A stretch of DNA of 64,000 bases from Macrothele yani (GCA_039090855.1 CM076991.1:104482021-104546020); one strand, 5' to 3'. Counted from the first letter of the stretch, positions 11,655 through 23,474 are shown. The notes: generated from the letters alone by a model not told the origin. Made by a program: numbers and translations.

Positions 11655-12350
11655 AAGTTACCAAGGATCCACCTTTTCAAGTTTTAGTTACCAAGGATCC
11701 ACGTTTTCAAGTTTTAGTTACCAAGGATCCACCTTTTCAAGTTTTAGTTACCAAGGATCCACTTTTTCAAGTTTTAGTTACCAAGGATCCACTTTTTCAA
11801 GTTTTAGTTACCAAGGATCCACTTTTTCAAGTTTTAGTTACCAAGGATCCACCTTTTCAAGTTTTAGTTACCAAGGATTCATTTTTTCAAGTTTTAGTTA
11901 CCAAGGATCCACTTTTTTCAAGTTTTAGTTACCAAGGATCCACTTTTTCAAGTTTTAGTTACCAAGGATCCACTTTTTCAAGTTTTAGTTACCAAGGATC
12001 CACCTTTTCAAGTTTTAGTTACCAAGGATCCACTTTTTCAAGTTTTAGTTACCAAGGATCCACTTTTTCAAGTTTTAGTTACCAAGGATCCACTTTTTCA
12101 AGTTTTAGTTACCAAGGATCCACCTTTTCAAGTTTTAGTTACCAAGGATTCACTTTTTCAAGTTTTAGTTACCAAGGATCCACTTTTTCAAGTTTTAGTT
12201 ACCAAGGATCCACCTTTTCAAGTTTTAGTTACCAAGGATCCACTTTTTCAAGTTTTAGTTACCAAGGATCCACTTTTTCAAGTTTTAGTTACCAAGGATC
12301 CACCTTTTCAAATTTTAGTTACCAAGGATCCACTTTTTCAAGTTTTCGAG
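11655..12350. repeat. 30-bp minisatellite, about 23 units
   Basis: Head-to-tail copies of AGTTACCAAGGATCCACTTT plus TTCAAGTTTT, each with a BamHI-type GGATCC. Units differ by a C/T in CCACYTTTTC and by rare changes. One unit near 11910 has an extra T, after which the plus-strand frame switches from VLVTKDPLFQ to FSSFSYQGST repeats. The 271-codon frame across it is a repeat artefact. Confidence 0.97.
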
Positions 12351-12354
12351 CATC

Positions 12355-12640
12355 CACTTTTTTTCTCTTGTTTAAGTTACCTCGATGTCTGTCCCGATAT
12401 TTGTTTGGGATCATTGTTTAACACACTTTTCATTCAGACTTCTTTCTTTCAAACTTTCGAGATTTTCTTCCCACTTTAAATTCTTAAATAAACATTCACT
12501 GACAGTACGAAATTAAACTCCAGAACTGAAACAATGCGTATTTACATGTTTCTTGGTTCAAAAAAGTACGTTTTAATGATCGTCAAATGTCTTCAATTAA
12601 CATTCACTAATAAATAATATGCAGTTGTACTCCAGAAATG
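12355..12640. repeat. Right ~300-bp direct repeat flanking the minisatellite
   Basis: Same-orientation partner of 11335-11640 (AAGTTACCTCGATGTCTGTC, TTCACTGACAGTACGAAATT, ATATGCAGTTGTACTCCAGA). Its junction with the array carries the same GAAGTTACC/TTAAGTTACC core from which the 30-bp unit seems to have arisen. Confidence 0.8.
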
Positions 12641-14118
12641 ACCACTAACTACTAATCATATGTAACTCGACAATGTCTCCAAATGTTTCTTGGTTCTGTT
12701 ACTCCGAGTCGCATAGCTTCATTTTCAGCGCAGCAATAATCTTTGTGTTAATATCATTTTATGAGTTAAATTGATCCCTCCTTTTTTGGCATCTTTGTGA
12801 AATACGAGATCGCTCCTTTGTCGCGTTTTACCGTTAATAAGAGTGTGAGGAGTGCCTACTTCTGAGAAAACACTTTCACAAACCCTTCATGGACTCTAGT
12901 TTGGAATGGTTTTACTGTCCATTTATCTAGGGAGGGAGCGATTTGAACGCATAGTCCATTTCGAGTTCTTAGTCTTAATGAAAAGATTCATCACCTTTTT
13001 TTGTTTTTCTTTTTTTGAGGAAGTGCAGTCAGAGTAATGTATCTCACAAGTGGAAAATAAATGCTGATGAAGGGGATTACTAAAGATAGTCGCTCCTCAA
13101 AGGGAAGTCTGAGGAAAATTTTACAGGAGGGAAAGAATACCCCTCACGTTATTATGATTGGAGGGAAAATACGGGTGATGCTCTCTGGCGTTGGAAATGA
13201 AGTAAATTTTTGTCTTTGCAAGGGATGATGGAAAGATCCATCCTTCATTGATCTCTTCATCTCCTGTCTCTCAAAGATGCCAGAGAAGGATCCCTCCTTG
13301 GCATCTTTGAGAAATAACGTAGAGTCTGGTCCTTTAGTCGCCTTTTGCTGGTCATGAGAGGATGAGACGTGCCTCTTTCCGAGAAAACACTTGCACAAAC
13401 CCTTCATGAACTTCCGCTCGGAACAGTTTTGTTGCACATTATCTAGGTGATATCATTCTGAATACATGCCGCTTTTGGAGTTCTTAGTCTCAATGAGGAT
13501 ATTCGTCCTCCTTTTTTGAGGAAGCGCAGTCAGAGTAATGTGACTCTTACGCGTGAAGTAATTGCTTATGAAGAGGATAACTAAAGACAGCCACTGACCG
13601 AAGAGAAGTCTGAGGAGAATTTTATAGGGAAAGAAAATTCCGTCCGTTATTCTGATTGGAGAGAAAAGGAGGGTGTGCTCTCTGGCCCTCGAAGTGAGAA
13701 GATGCAGGAGTCACGTCTTTGTGAACATACAATGGAAAAATCCCTCCTTCTCCTGTTTTCAAGTGATACCGAAGAAGGATCCCTCCTTTGTCTGCATATT
13801 TGGGGGAAATGGAAGATAGCCATTTCTGTTCGCAAAGAGGTCACCTTTTTCTGGTCATGTGAATGTGAGAATGTGAGGAAACCCTCTTTCTGAGAAAGCA
13901 CATTCAAAAGTCCTTCATGAACTTCAGTTTTGAACAGTTTTATTGCCCATCATCATCTAGGTGGGATCATTTTGAGCACATGACCCTTTTAGAGTTCTTA
14001 GTCCTAATTAGAAGTTTCATCCTCCTTTTTCCCGAGTAATTACAATCGGAATAATGTAGCTCACTCATGGAAAGTACACCGATCAGCCATTAAATTATGA
14101 CCACCTACTTAAAAAGCT

Positions 14119-15077
14119 ATGGGGCCTCATTAAGCCAGCAAAACAGCGGCCATTCGGCGAGGCGTCTATCCGATGAGGTGGCGATAGGTATCTTGGAGCA
14201 TCTGGTACCGTAATGTCAACAGCAGATCCTCCAGTTTCCGTACATTTCGGGGTGGTGGGGATTTTCCGCGAACCCGCTTTTCCAAGTCGAACCAAAATGT
14301 TCGATTGGGTTCATGTCAGGTGAATATGGAGGCCAGGGCATTAACACAAATTCACCAGCATGTTCCTCGAACCATTTCTTGACGTTTCTAGCAGTGTGGC
14401 ATGGCGCATTATTCTGTTGGTGATGGCCATCACCAGCATGTAACACAATTGCCATGAATGGGTGAACTTGGTCAGCAACGATGTCCGGCTACGCCTGAGA
14501 GTGCATCCAAGTGCCATAGCAGTGCATCCAAGTGCATCCAAGTGCCATAGCAGTGCATTCAAGTGCATCCAAGTGCCATTGATAATCGGGGTCTCCCCGC
14601 TCGTCCGTCTACGTAATGTACCAGGAATCTTGATTCGGCAGACCAGGTCAGTTTCTTCCAAATCATTCACGGTTCAATCTCGATGACCTGGGGCCCACTT
14701 TGTGTGTTGTTGGCGATGACGTGCAGTGAGCATGGGTACTCGGCTGGGCCTTGAGCTAGGCAGGCTGCGATGAACTGTGTGTTGTGACACATTGCGCCTG
14801 ATCACCACTATTGTAGCTGGGGGTAATTTGTCGCACTGTGGCCCTGCGGTCGCTGTGAGCAATGCGCGACAGTCTTTACTCGCCTCTGGCGTCAACAACC
14901 CACGGCTGAACGACGGTTCGTCATTTGGGCATCTGTGCACCCCTTTTGATACGTACTCACTACAGCGGCACGTGAACAACCCACAAACCGCGCCGTTTCC
15001 GAGATCGTAATTCCGAGGAGCCGTGCTATCACAATTTGTCCTTTATCAAACTCTGATAAATCGGCAGCGTTTCCCAT
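14119..15077 (-). pseudogene. Tc1-like transposase relic with both catalytic Asp lost
   Basis: The ATG at 15077 opens [40 protein letters not shown] (HTH). Frameshifts follow near 14895 and later. The DESRF motif reads WSAESRF (near 14640), so the first catalytic Asp is Ala. The DN motif reads QQNNAPCHTARNVKKWF (near 14400), so the second Asp is Asn. SPDMNPIEHF keeps the Glu; the spacing from the DN position to the Glu is 36 residues. Between them (about 14495-14580) the region expected to encode the VMVWG core is replaced by a minisatellite of GTGCATCCAAGTGCCATAGC-type units. The C-terminus is frameshifted. Dead. Confidence 0.9.
14498..14580. repeat. Minisatellite inside the transposase relic
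   Basis: Several copies of AGTGCATCCAAGTGCCATAG in varied lengths, replacing part of the catalytic core of the transposase. Looks like local expansion after a deletion. Confidence 0.85.
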
Positions 15078-15400
15078 TCTGACTCCGAACACTCTACCAA
15101 CGACAGATGGTCCTCGGTTTCTATATACACTGCTCTGTGAACTTCACCTGCGCCACCGTTCGGTCTCCAGGCGCGGGCATTCCTCTAAGCTGGGAGTGGT
15201 CGTAATGTAATGGTTCATCGGTGTAAGTGCTAATGAAAGGGGCAACTAAAGACAGCTAGCCGCTGACCGCAGGGAAGGGAATTTTATAGGGAAAGAAAAC
15301 CTCGAGCATTATTCCAATTGGAAGAAAGAGGAGGAAGATGCTCTGTGCCGCTCCAGGTTAGAAGAAATAGGAATTTATTTCTCTACGAATGGTCTAGGGA

Positions 15401-16605
15401 CTGAGATGAGCCACCGGCCTAGAAAAGTAGTGGAAGTAGGAGTAACGATTCGTAGAAGACTGGGACGGTGCCGGAATTTGGCAGTTTTGTGACTGTGAAA
15501 GGAATGTATGGGGTAAGAAAAGCAAGGCAGAATCAGCGAGTAGAATAGAATGAATAAACATACCATAAACATACCGAGGACAAAACTGACTATGATCGGG
15601 CAAAACATAAATACCGCGATGGTTCATGCATGCGTGTGTTAATCATAGTTGAATAAATGCTTGGGGATGGGAGAAAATAGCTATCCCCATGACCTCCCAT
15701 TCTTAATTTGACGCAATAATTACAGCAGCAAATAGTGCCATGGCAGAAGTAAAAACACAGTGTACGGGTCTTTTCCAGAGATATATACTTAGATCCTCAA
15801 GTGAGTAGAGAAGACCCAAAACTTTATGCGCAGAGTGAAAGTGGACACACAGTATGTTACAGAAGGGAGCTCTCCTTCCTTGGGTTTGCTTATATTTCTG
15901 GCAAACCTAACTTGACTGCACGCTGGAAGATTTTTTTTCCCTGAAGCGAGCACTGGGTTTTCAATATTTTTTCACCCTAATAGGATGTAATGTGTCAGGG
16001 ACCATCCCACTAAATCTGAGGGTGTGCCACCACCAGGGTGAGTAGATGGCAAGGTTATGCTCATCCTGCTCCGGTGATTGCTTTGTGACGTCACAGTCCA
16101 AAACGCCATCGTAAGACTACGTAATCGCCACGTTTCTTTCTATTTGCACCATAGCAGCGTGTTGGAATTATTATTAGTAAGCCAGCTAGAATAACTCCAT
16201 AAATTCTACCAAATTTTTAATGCATAATGTTTTTAATTCTTAACTTAAAAAATTTAGGTAATGTTGCCGAGATGCTTTTCGAATTCCTCATAAAGAAATT
16301 CTTTATTACATTACAATGATATGTTCTGATGTGCGTTTTCCCTTCTAAATTTATATAAAAGCAGCAAAAAGTCCCTTTGTAACTAAATTAACATTTAAAA
16401 GTATAACCGTTTTCCCACCCTTAACGTAAAAAAAGTGTTCGAGAGGTATTTTTGAAATCTCCGTTACTAAAATATTCACATGACTGTGAATTTCTTCTGT
16501 ATTTAATGTAATAGGCTTTTGTTCTGTGTTTGAGTTATAAAAATGGTTGACAAAAAACATCTTCCGCCATAGCTACAGTTCGGATCTACGATTCACATGT
16601 TAGGA
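15401..16605. other. Intergenic, no gene recognised
   Basis: No recognised coding sequence or repeat. A GC-richer patch at 15990-16130 (CATCCTGCTCCGGTGATTGC, TGACGTCACAG) does not match anything I know. Confidence 0.35.
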
Positions 16606-16609
16606 CGGT

Positions 16610-16830
16610 AGCTGCCCCCGTGGCCCAGTGGTCTAAGCGCTGGCTTATGACAATTTGCCTGTGATGGGTTCTGGTTTCGAGTCCCGGTATGGCATGGATG
16701 CTGTGTTCGTCTTGTGGCACTGACTCTTTCCCTTCCCAGCAACCAGTGACCCTGAATTAGGGACGGGAGACTTCTTATAGCCCATTGAGTTGCTCATGGT
16801 GGTCGTTAATCCCCCAACAAAAAAAAATGT
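16610..16830 (+). mobile_element. tRNA-derived SINE (family A)
   Basis: The head GTGGCCCAGTGGTCTAAGCG (A box) is followed by a degraded B box TGGTTTCGAGTCCCGG. The family body is present (GGCATGGATGCTGTGTTCGT, GGGACGGGAGACTTCTTATA, CCCATTGAGTTGCTCATGGT), then GTTAATCCCCCAAC and the A-tail at 16820-16828. Its tRNA part is more diverged than in the other copies, suggesting an older insertion. Confidence 0.85.
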
Positions 16831-17385
16831 CACGATTATTCGTCTGCGAAGAAGGCGGAATGTGCAAACCTTACTGTACCTTGTGCCACCACAGTTTGGG
16901 TAAGACAGTAAATAATCCACTGGGTGACAGCTCTGTGGATGACGCTACGAATTAGGCAAAAACCTTTGCGCTCCTTAGTTCACTTCCCTTTTTCCAACTG
17001 TTTCTGAACTAATGGTAAGTATACATTCGGCTTGTAACACAATCAGTTCTTCAAAACGTAGTAACGAAATCGACAAACGGTCGAACCACACCAATACTGA
17101 AACCTTCTGGAAATAATGATCGATAGGCCCGTAACCAGAGAGTGGGCGGGGTGTTCATAACATCATGAGCCCAGTTGCTTGCTCTGATCACCTGGGATCA
17201 TGGGTACTCCTGGAGCACCCATGAGTCACCCCCTTCTCCCCCTTCAACAAATTCTGTAGTTTAGGATTTTTTGTCTTCCGAAAACATTTTATGCTACAAA
17301 ATAAAATTAAAAATGCCAATTCTATTTTTAAAGAAAAACACAACTCTTGAAACTATTTCAAGTTAACACTGAAATTGTTTCAAGA
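16831..17385. other. Intergenic, no gene recognised
   Basis: No coding sequence seen. Contains GGATCATGGGTACTCCTGGA with a nearby inverted partner GGAGCACCCATGAGTCACCC at about 17190-17230. Confidence 0.3.
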
Positions 17386-19903
17386 GTCGTTTCTGGTATT
17401 AACAAGTTAGTAAAATCATGCAATGCATTGATTATGATACGCTTACCAACATACCAGAAATCATTACTCAAGTTATGAGGATAAAGGCTGTGGAAAAAAT
17501 TTCGCTCCTGTGCCCTGACCTTTGATCCCATTTTGATGATATTCAACAGAACTGGTTCAGTATACCGCCGAAATAACATGATAAAGTTTTGTCGCAATGG
17601 AAGCAATTTTACGTAAGTTATGATGCATAAGGGCGATAGAATAGATCCCGCACCTATGTCCTAACCTTAGACCCCATTTATCCCATTTTCAACAGGATTC
17701 GTCCCCGGGCAGGTCCCTACAATATACTCACATTTCATCTAAATCGAAGCATTTTTACGTAAGTTATGACGCATAATGGCGATGGAAGGGATTCCGCTCC
17801 TATGTCTCGACCTTTGACCCCATTTTGCCCATTTTCAAAAGGGTTTGTCCCCAGGTGGTCCCGTACCACATACTAAATTTTAATCGAAATCGAACCTTTT
17901 TTACGTTAGTTATGACGCATAAGAGCAGTGGAACGGATCCCGCTCCTATGTCCTGAACTTTGACCCCATTTCGTTCACTTCCAATAGAGTAACTTCCCAG
18001 GTGTTCCCCTACCACATACTAAAATTTCATCGAAATCGAAGGATTTTTACGCGAGTTATCGTGCGGACGAACATACGCACACAACGCGTGACGTTATGAG
18101 GCAGATAGAAATCGCGACCATCTGCTCGCAAGAGTGTTACGTCATTAAACTTTAATAAGATCCACACACAACGCGTGACGTAGTGATATAAATGGCATGA
18201 CCGCGTGCCAGCATCTGAATTGCGATAGTATGACGTCATAAGATTTCTATGCATGGATAACACTAACGGGGCGACGCCATGACACTAAAAACTTGGAAAT
18301 TCGGGGTGGTTATTTATTCCACTAAACGAATTTTCCTACAGTCAAGATCAAGCTAAATCGATTTCTAGTACCAGAAAACGGTAGGTTAACGACTTTCATC
18401 AAAATCCTTAGAGCCGTTTTCAAAATGAAATTTACATACATACAAGAATTGTTCCTTTAAGGTGAGCGTCAAGTAATTTTGCTTCCTGTACTTCGAATGA
18501 AAAAATTTCTGTACACATTTTCTTCCCACTTAATGCGTTCCCAAGGATGAAAATTTTAACATCGATTAAATTATCTTCATTTTATAATTTGGAATACTTA
18601 ATATTTTCTGAAACATAACCGTAATTATGCAATCCAACATTTGTTTGTTTACTGACGTTATGAAAGTACAGGTCGCGCCATCTTTTTCTGGACAATTAAT
18701 GCGTTCACAAGGATGAAAATTTGAACATCGATTAAAATAGCTTCATTTTATAACTTGACATACTTAATATTTTCTAAAACATAACCATAATTATACAATC
18801 CAACATTTGTTTGTCTACTGACGTCATGAAAGCACAGGTTGCGCCATCCTTTTTCTGGTTTCAACACCGCCAAAGGAAACGTTATTGATTTTTTACGCTT
18901 TCCAACCGTAGGTTGAAGAAGCGTATATGCTCCAACTTTTTCCGTCCGTCTGTCCGTCCGTCTGTCGGCACGATAACTCACGTAAAAATGGTTCGATTTC
19001 GATGAAATTTTAGTATGTGGTAGGGGACCACCAAGGGACGAACCCTATTGAAAATGGGTGAAATGGGGTCAAAGGTCGAGCCATAAGAGCGGGATCCATT
19101 CAATTGCCCTTATGCGTCATAACTTGCGTAAATATAGTACGATCTCAATGAAATTTTAGTATGTGGTAGGGGACCACCTGGGGACGAACCCTATTGAAAA
19201 TGGGTGAAGTGGAGTCAAAGGTCAGGACATAGGAGCGCGATGCATTCCATTGCCTTTATGCGTCATAAGGTGCGTAAAAATGGTTCGATTTCGATGAAAT
19301 TTTAGTATGTGGTAGGGGACAACCTGGAGAGGAACCCTATTGAAAATGGGACAAATGGAGTCAAAGGTCAGGACATGGGATCGGGATCCATTCCAACGCC
19401 CTTATCCCACACTATTAATGTGGACGTCAAGTAATTTTGCTTAATATATTTCCCATGGAAAACCTTTTGTACACATTTCCTTCACAATTAGTGTGTTTCC
19501 AAGGATGGAAATTTGAACATCGATTAAAATAACTTCATACTATAACTTGGAATACTTAACATTTTCTAAAACATAAGCATAATTATATTAAAAAACAATA
19601 ACCTTTCCTTCGGTTGTGTTGAAACCAGAAAAAGGATGGCACGACCTGTACTTTGATGACGTCAGTGGACAAATAAATGTTGGATTGCATAATTACGGTT
19701 ATGGTTTAGAAAATATTATTGCGGTTATGTTTTAGAAAATATAAAGTATTCCAAGTTATGAAATGAAGCTATTTTAATCGATGTTCAAATTTTCATTTTT
19801 GGGAACGCATTGATTGTGAAGAAAATGTGTACATTTTCTTCATTGGAAGTATAGGAAGCAAAATTACTTGACGTCCACCTTAAAGTAACAATTCATGTAT
19901 GTA

Positions 19904-21323
19904 CACTGACGGAAAAAAAATCCCAAAACCAGGAAGGGGTTGTGTTAGATAAACGACAGTTGGTAGGCGGTGAGAGTACATCTGTAAGATGACGTGTATG
20001 CAAATTTCGTGCTTGGCGCATACGTGTGGCGCTGGTAGCGCCCCTCGGAACATGCAAAGCAGGTTAGCTGTAAATACGCGCTGTAACGTTCGTGAGCGTT
20101 AGTTATCGTTGAGATTCGACGTAGGGTGTTGATGTTAGTCAAGAATGCCTTTAAGAAGACGAAGAAGCCATTATCAACAGCTCACGGAGTTTGAACGAGG
20201 TCGTGTAATAGGGCTACGAGAAGGTGGATCTTCTTTCCGCAATATTGCAGAACGACTTGGCAGGAATGTAGCCACTGTGCATGATTGTTGACAGCGGTGG
20301 TCAAGGGAAGGTACTGCCTCAAGAATACCGGGTTTCGGCCGGCCACGTGGCACTACTGAGAGGGAAGACCGCCGTGTGCGGCGTATGGCAGTGGCGCATC
20401 GTACCGCATTTGCGGCAGCAATTCGAGCTGCAGTTGCCACCACAGTGACACAACGAACTGTTACAAATCTGTTACTTGAAGGACAGCTCCGAGCCAGACG
20501 CCCTGCAGCGTGCATTCCACTTACTCCAAACCACTGCCGTTTGCGACGTCAGTGGTGTCAAGCTAGAGCTAATTGGAGGACGGAGTGGAGATCTGTTGTG
20601 TTTTCTGATGAAAGCCGGTTCTGCCTGGGTGCCAGTGATGGCCGTGTGTTGGTTAGAAGGGGGACAGGTGAGCCCCTGCAATCAACCTTTCTGCGGCCGA
20701 GACACACTGGACCTACACCTGGTGTTATATTCTGGAGAGCAATTTCCTATGACAGCAGGAGCACTCTCGTGGTTATCCCACGTACCCTGACGGCACAGTC
20801 GTACGTCGGTCTGGTGATTCAACCTGTTGTGCTGCCATTCATGAGCAGCATTCCAGGGGTGTTTTCCAACAGGATAACGCTCGCCCGCTGTTGTAACCCA
20901 ACATGCTCTACAGAGTGTCGACATGTTGCCGTGGCCTGCTAGATCACCAGATCTTTCACCAATCGAGCACGTATGGGACATCATTGGACGGCAACTCCAG
21001 CGTCACCCCCAACCAGCATTAACCGTCCCTGTGTTGACCGACCAAGTGCAACAGGCATGGAACTCCATCCCACAAACTGACATCCAGCAGCTGTACGACA
21101 CAATGCATGAACGTTTGCGTGCTTGCATTCAACATTCTGGCGGTTACACCGGTTATTAATGTACTAGCATTTCATATTTAAAATGGCTCTTCTCGCGCTT
21201 ACAATAAGCTGTGATCTTGAAACCTTAGTCGATTAAATATGTTCCCTGTACAAATGTATTGCCGCCATTTCATTTATCTACAACTATTTTTTCGTGGTGT
21301 TGGGATTTATTTTTCCGTCAGTG
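19904..21323 (+). mobile_element. Tc1-like transposon (D), complete ends, dead
   Basis: The ends CACTGACGGAAAAAAAATCC (19904) and, on the minus strand, CACTGACGGAAAAATAAATC (21323) are inverted repeats flanked by TA (19902-19903 and 21324-21325). The flanks CATGTATG / TGTATGTACAT belong to the surrounding inverted-repeat complex. Length 1.42 kb. Confidence 0.93.
20145..21159 (+). pseudogene. Tc1-like transposase relic
   Basis: The ATG at 20145 opens MPLRRRRSHYQQLTEFERGR and GGSSFRNIAERLGRNVATVH (HTH). A TGA stop lies in frame at 20289-20291. The frame then stays open to about 20900 with RTVTNLLLEGQLRARRP, WRTEWRSVVFSDESRFCLG (first catalytic Asp), RPRHTGPTPGVIFWRAISY and QSYVGLVIQPVVLPFM. 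A deletion and frameshift near 20880-20900 disrupt the QQDNARP region holding the second Asp. SPDLSPIEHVWD with the Glu returns in frame from 20923 and reaches a natural stop at 21159. At least two lesions make it non-functional. Confidence 0.92.
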
Positions 21324-22915
21324 TATGTATGTACATTTTATTTTGAAAACGGCTCGAAGAATTTTGATGAAAGTCGTTAACCTACCGTTTTCTGGTACTA
21401 GAAATCGATTTAGCTTGATCTCGACTTTAGGAGAATTCTTTTAGTGGGTTAAATAACCACCCCGAATTACCACGTTTTCAATGTCATGGCGTCGTTCCAT
21501 TAATGTTACCAATGCTTAGAAATCTTATGACGTCACAATCTCGCGTTTGAGAATGTTGGCGCGCTGTCACACCATCTGTCTCATTACGTCACGCGTTATG
21601 TGTGGATCCTATTAAAGTTTTATGACGTCATACTCTTGCCAGCAGATGGTCGCGATTCCCATCTGCTTCATTACGTCACGCGTTGTGTGCGTATGTCCGT
21701 CCGCACGATAACTCGCGTAACAATCATTCGCTTTCGATGAAATTTTAGTATCTGGTACGGTATCACCTGGGAAGGAATCTTATTTAAATTGAACGAAATG
21801 GGGTGAAAGGTCAGTACATAAGAGCGGGATTCATTCCACTGCCGTTATGCGTCATAACTAACGTAAAAAATGTTCGATTTCGATGAAATTTTAGTATATG
21901 GTAGGGGACCACCTGGCAACAAACCATGTTGAAAATGGGCGAAATGGGGTCAAAGATCAGGACATAGGAGCGGAATCACTTCCATCGCCATTATGCGTCA
22001 TAACTTACGTTAAAAAGGTTTGATTTGGATTAAATGTTAGTATGTTGTAAGGACTCGCCTGGGGACGAATTCTGTTGAAAATGGGCAAAATGAGGTCAAA
22101 GGTTGGGACACAGGAGCGGGATCTATTCCATAGCCCTTATGCATCATAACTAACGTAAAAATGCTTCGATTGCGACAAAACTTTATCATGTTGTTTCGGA
22201 GGTATACCGAACCGGTTCTGTTGAATATCATCGATATGGGATCAAGGGTCAGGGCACAGGACCGAGATTTATTCGTGAGCCATTATCTCATAACTTGAGT
22301 ACTGATTTCTGGTATGTTGGACAGCGTATTGTAATCAATGCATTGCATGATTTTACAAACTTGTTAATATAATTATGGTTATGTTTTAGAAAATATTAAG
22401 TATTCCAAGTTAAAATATGAAGTTATTTTAATCGATGTTCAAACTTTCATCCTTGGGAACACATTAATTGTGAAGGAAATGTGTACAAAAGTTTTTCCAT
22501 TGGAAGTATAGGAAGCAAAATTACTTGACGACCTTCGTAATAATATGGGATAACGGCTATGAAATGGATCCGAATCCTATGTCCTGACCTTTGACCCCAT
22601 TTCGTCCATTTTCAATAGGGTTCGTCCCCATGTGGTCCCCTACCACATACTAAAATTTCATCGAAATCGAATCATTTTTACGCACGTTATGACGCATAAG
22701 GGCAATGGAATGCATCCTGCTCCTACGTCGTGACCTTTAACCCCATGTGTCCCATTTTCAATAGGGTTCGTCCCCAGGTGTTCCCTACCACATACTAAAA
22801 TTCATTCGAAATCGAACCATTTTTACGCCAGTTATCGTGCGGACAGGCAGACGGATGGACGGAAAAAGCTGGAGCATATACCCTTCTTCAACCTACGGTT
22901 GAAAAGCGTACAAAA

Positions 22916-23246
22916 TGGCATTATCATCATCATAGAAACAAGCGGAGGTGCAATTCGCATCACTTGAATTTCAGTTTCAGCTACCCTTCAAGCAAGAAGA
23001 CGTAGTGTCGATCGGATCGGACTTGTGCGTTTATAATTAAGAGCTGCCGTCGTCATGTCTTATTTACATTGGTGTTAAATGCTGACATTTTTACGTACCT
23101 GTAATTTCATGCTCAGTTATTATAACTGCAACCAAGCAGGGTGAGAACCCGTAAAGAAACGGCCATTGAAAAGGTTGGGCGTCACGAGTGTGAGAAGAAA
23201 TAAATACGGGTACACCTCAAACCATGGGTGAAGTAACTCTCTGTAG
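22916..23246. other. Intergenic, no gene recognised
   Basis: Spacer between the inverted-repeat complex and the first SINE; nothing recognised. Confidence 0.3.
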
Positions 23247-23247
23247 A

Positions 23248-23470
23248 GCCGCACCGGTGGCGCAGTGGTCTAAGCGAAGGCCTCTGATCATTCGTCCGAA
23301 AGGGGTCCGGGTTCGAATACCGGTGAGGCATGGATGTTGTGTTTGTCTTATGGCACTGACTCTATCCCTTCCCTGGAACCAGTGACCCTAAATTAGGGAT
23401 AGGGGACTGCTTATAGCCTATTGAGTTGCTCACGGTGATCGTTAAACCTCCAATCAAAAAAAAAACTCTT
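23248..23470 (+). mobile_element. tRNA-derived SINE (family A)
   Basis: Full-length family copy: A box GTGGCGCAGTGGTCTAAGCG, B box GGGTTCGAATACC, body GGCATGGATGTTGTGTTTGT and ATTGAGTTGCTCACGGTGAT, end TTAAACCTCCAATC, then A-tail at 23456-23465. It abuts the first diverged satellite monomer at 23475. Confidence 0.92.
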
Positions 23471-23474
23471 TGTA

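Larger units (their letters stand above)
14077..15223 (-). mobile_element. Tc1-like DD36E transposon (C), complete ends, dead
   Basis: The inverted ends are CACCGATCAGCCATTAAATT (14077) and, on the minus strand, CACCGATGAACCATTACATT (15223), each next to TA (14075-14076; 15224-15225). Comparison with the other ~0.5-kb repeat units (GAAGTAATTGC) rebuilds the empty site as GGAAAG-TA-AGTGC, which fixes both boundaries and the TA duplication. A TATA-like element, GTATATAG, lies about 45 bases upstream of the transposase ATG. Confidence 0.95.
12770..15400. repeat. ~0.5-kb tandem repeat, about three units, split by a Tc1-like element
   Basis: Landmarks recur in order: TGGCATCTTTG (12787, 13290); GAGAAAACACTT (12865, 13380), AGAAAGCACATT (13895); CCTTCATG; TTCTTAGTC (12970, 13482, 13995); then GGAAAATAAATGCTGATGAA (13049), CGTGAAGTAATTGCTTATGA (13551) and, split, GGAAAGTA (14070) ... 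AGTGCTAATGAAAGG (15226). The third unit was interrupted at a TA by the transposon at 14077-15223. No coding function recognised. Confidence 0.85.
17390..22915. repeat. Nested inverted-repeat complex built of a ~147-bp unit
   Basis: The basic unit reads TTCGATTTCGATGAAATTTT, AGTATGTGGTAGGGGACCAC, GAACCCTATTGAAAATGGG, GGTCAAAGGTCAGGACATAG, ATGCGTCATAACTTACGTAA and recurs about every 146-148 bp (18980, 19122, 19268). The left arm 17390-18480 is the inverted complement of 21335-22375 (outer marks GCAATGCATTGAT; inner marks CCAGAAAACGGTAGGTTAAC). Inside, 18500-18890 holds two direct copies of a ~195-bp segment, inverted again at 19430-19870. The terminus TTTTACGCTTTCCAACCGTA occurs at 18892 and inverted at 22895, next to a (TCCG/TCTG)n run. 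No transposase of its own is seen; the Tc1-like copy at 19904 is a later insertion. Confidence 0.85.

Noticed and set aside
11655..12350. CRISPR array
   Set aside because: The 30-bp units are head to tail with no spacers, and the genome is clearly animal. The same holds for the 24-bp and 63-bp arrays.
11606..12421. 271-codon frame with VLVTKDPxFQ and FSSFSYQGST repeats
   Set aside because: It reads through the 30-bp minisatellite and changes repeat frame after a single extra T.
11335..12640. LTR retrotransposon with the ~300-bp direct repeats as LTRs
   Set aside because: No TG..CA ends, primer-binding site, polypurine tract or gag-pol; only a minisatellite lies between.
23248..23330. Functional tRNA genes at the A/B-box units (also 9505, 27895, 28600, 30225, 46500)
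   Set aside because: Stems are incomplete or anticodon loops abnormal, and several are followed by SINE bodies and poly-A tails.
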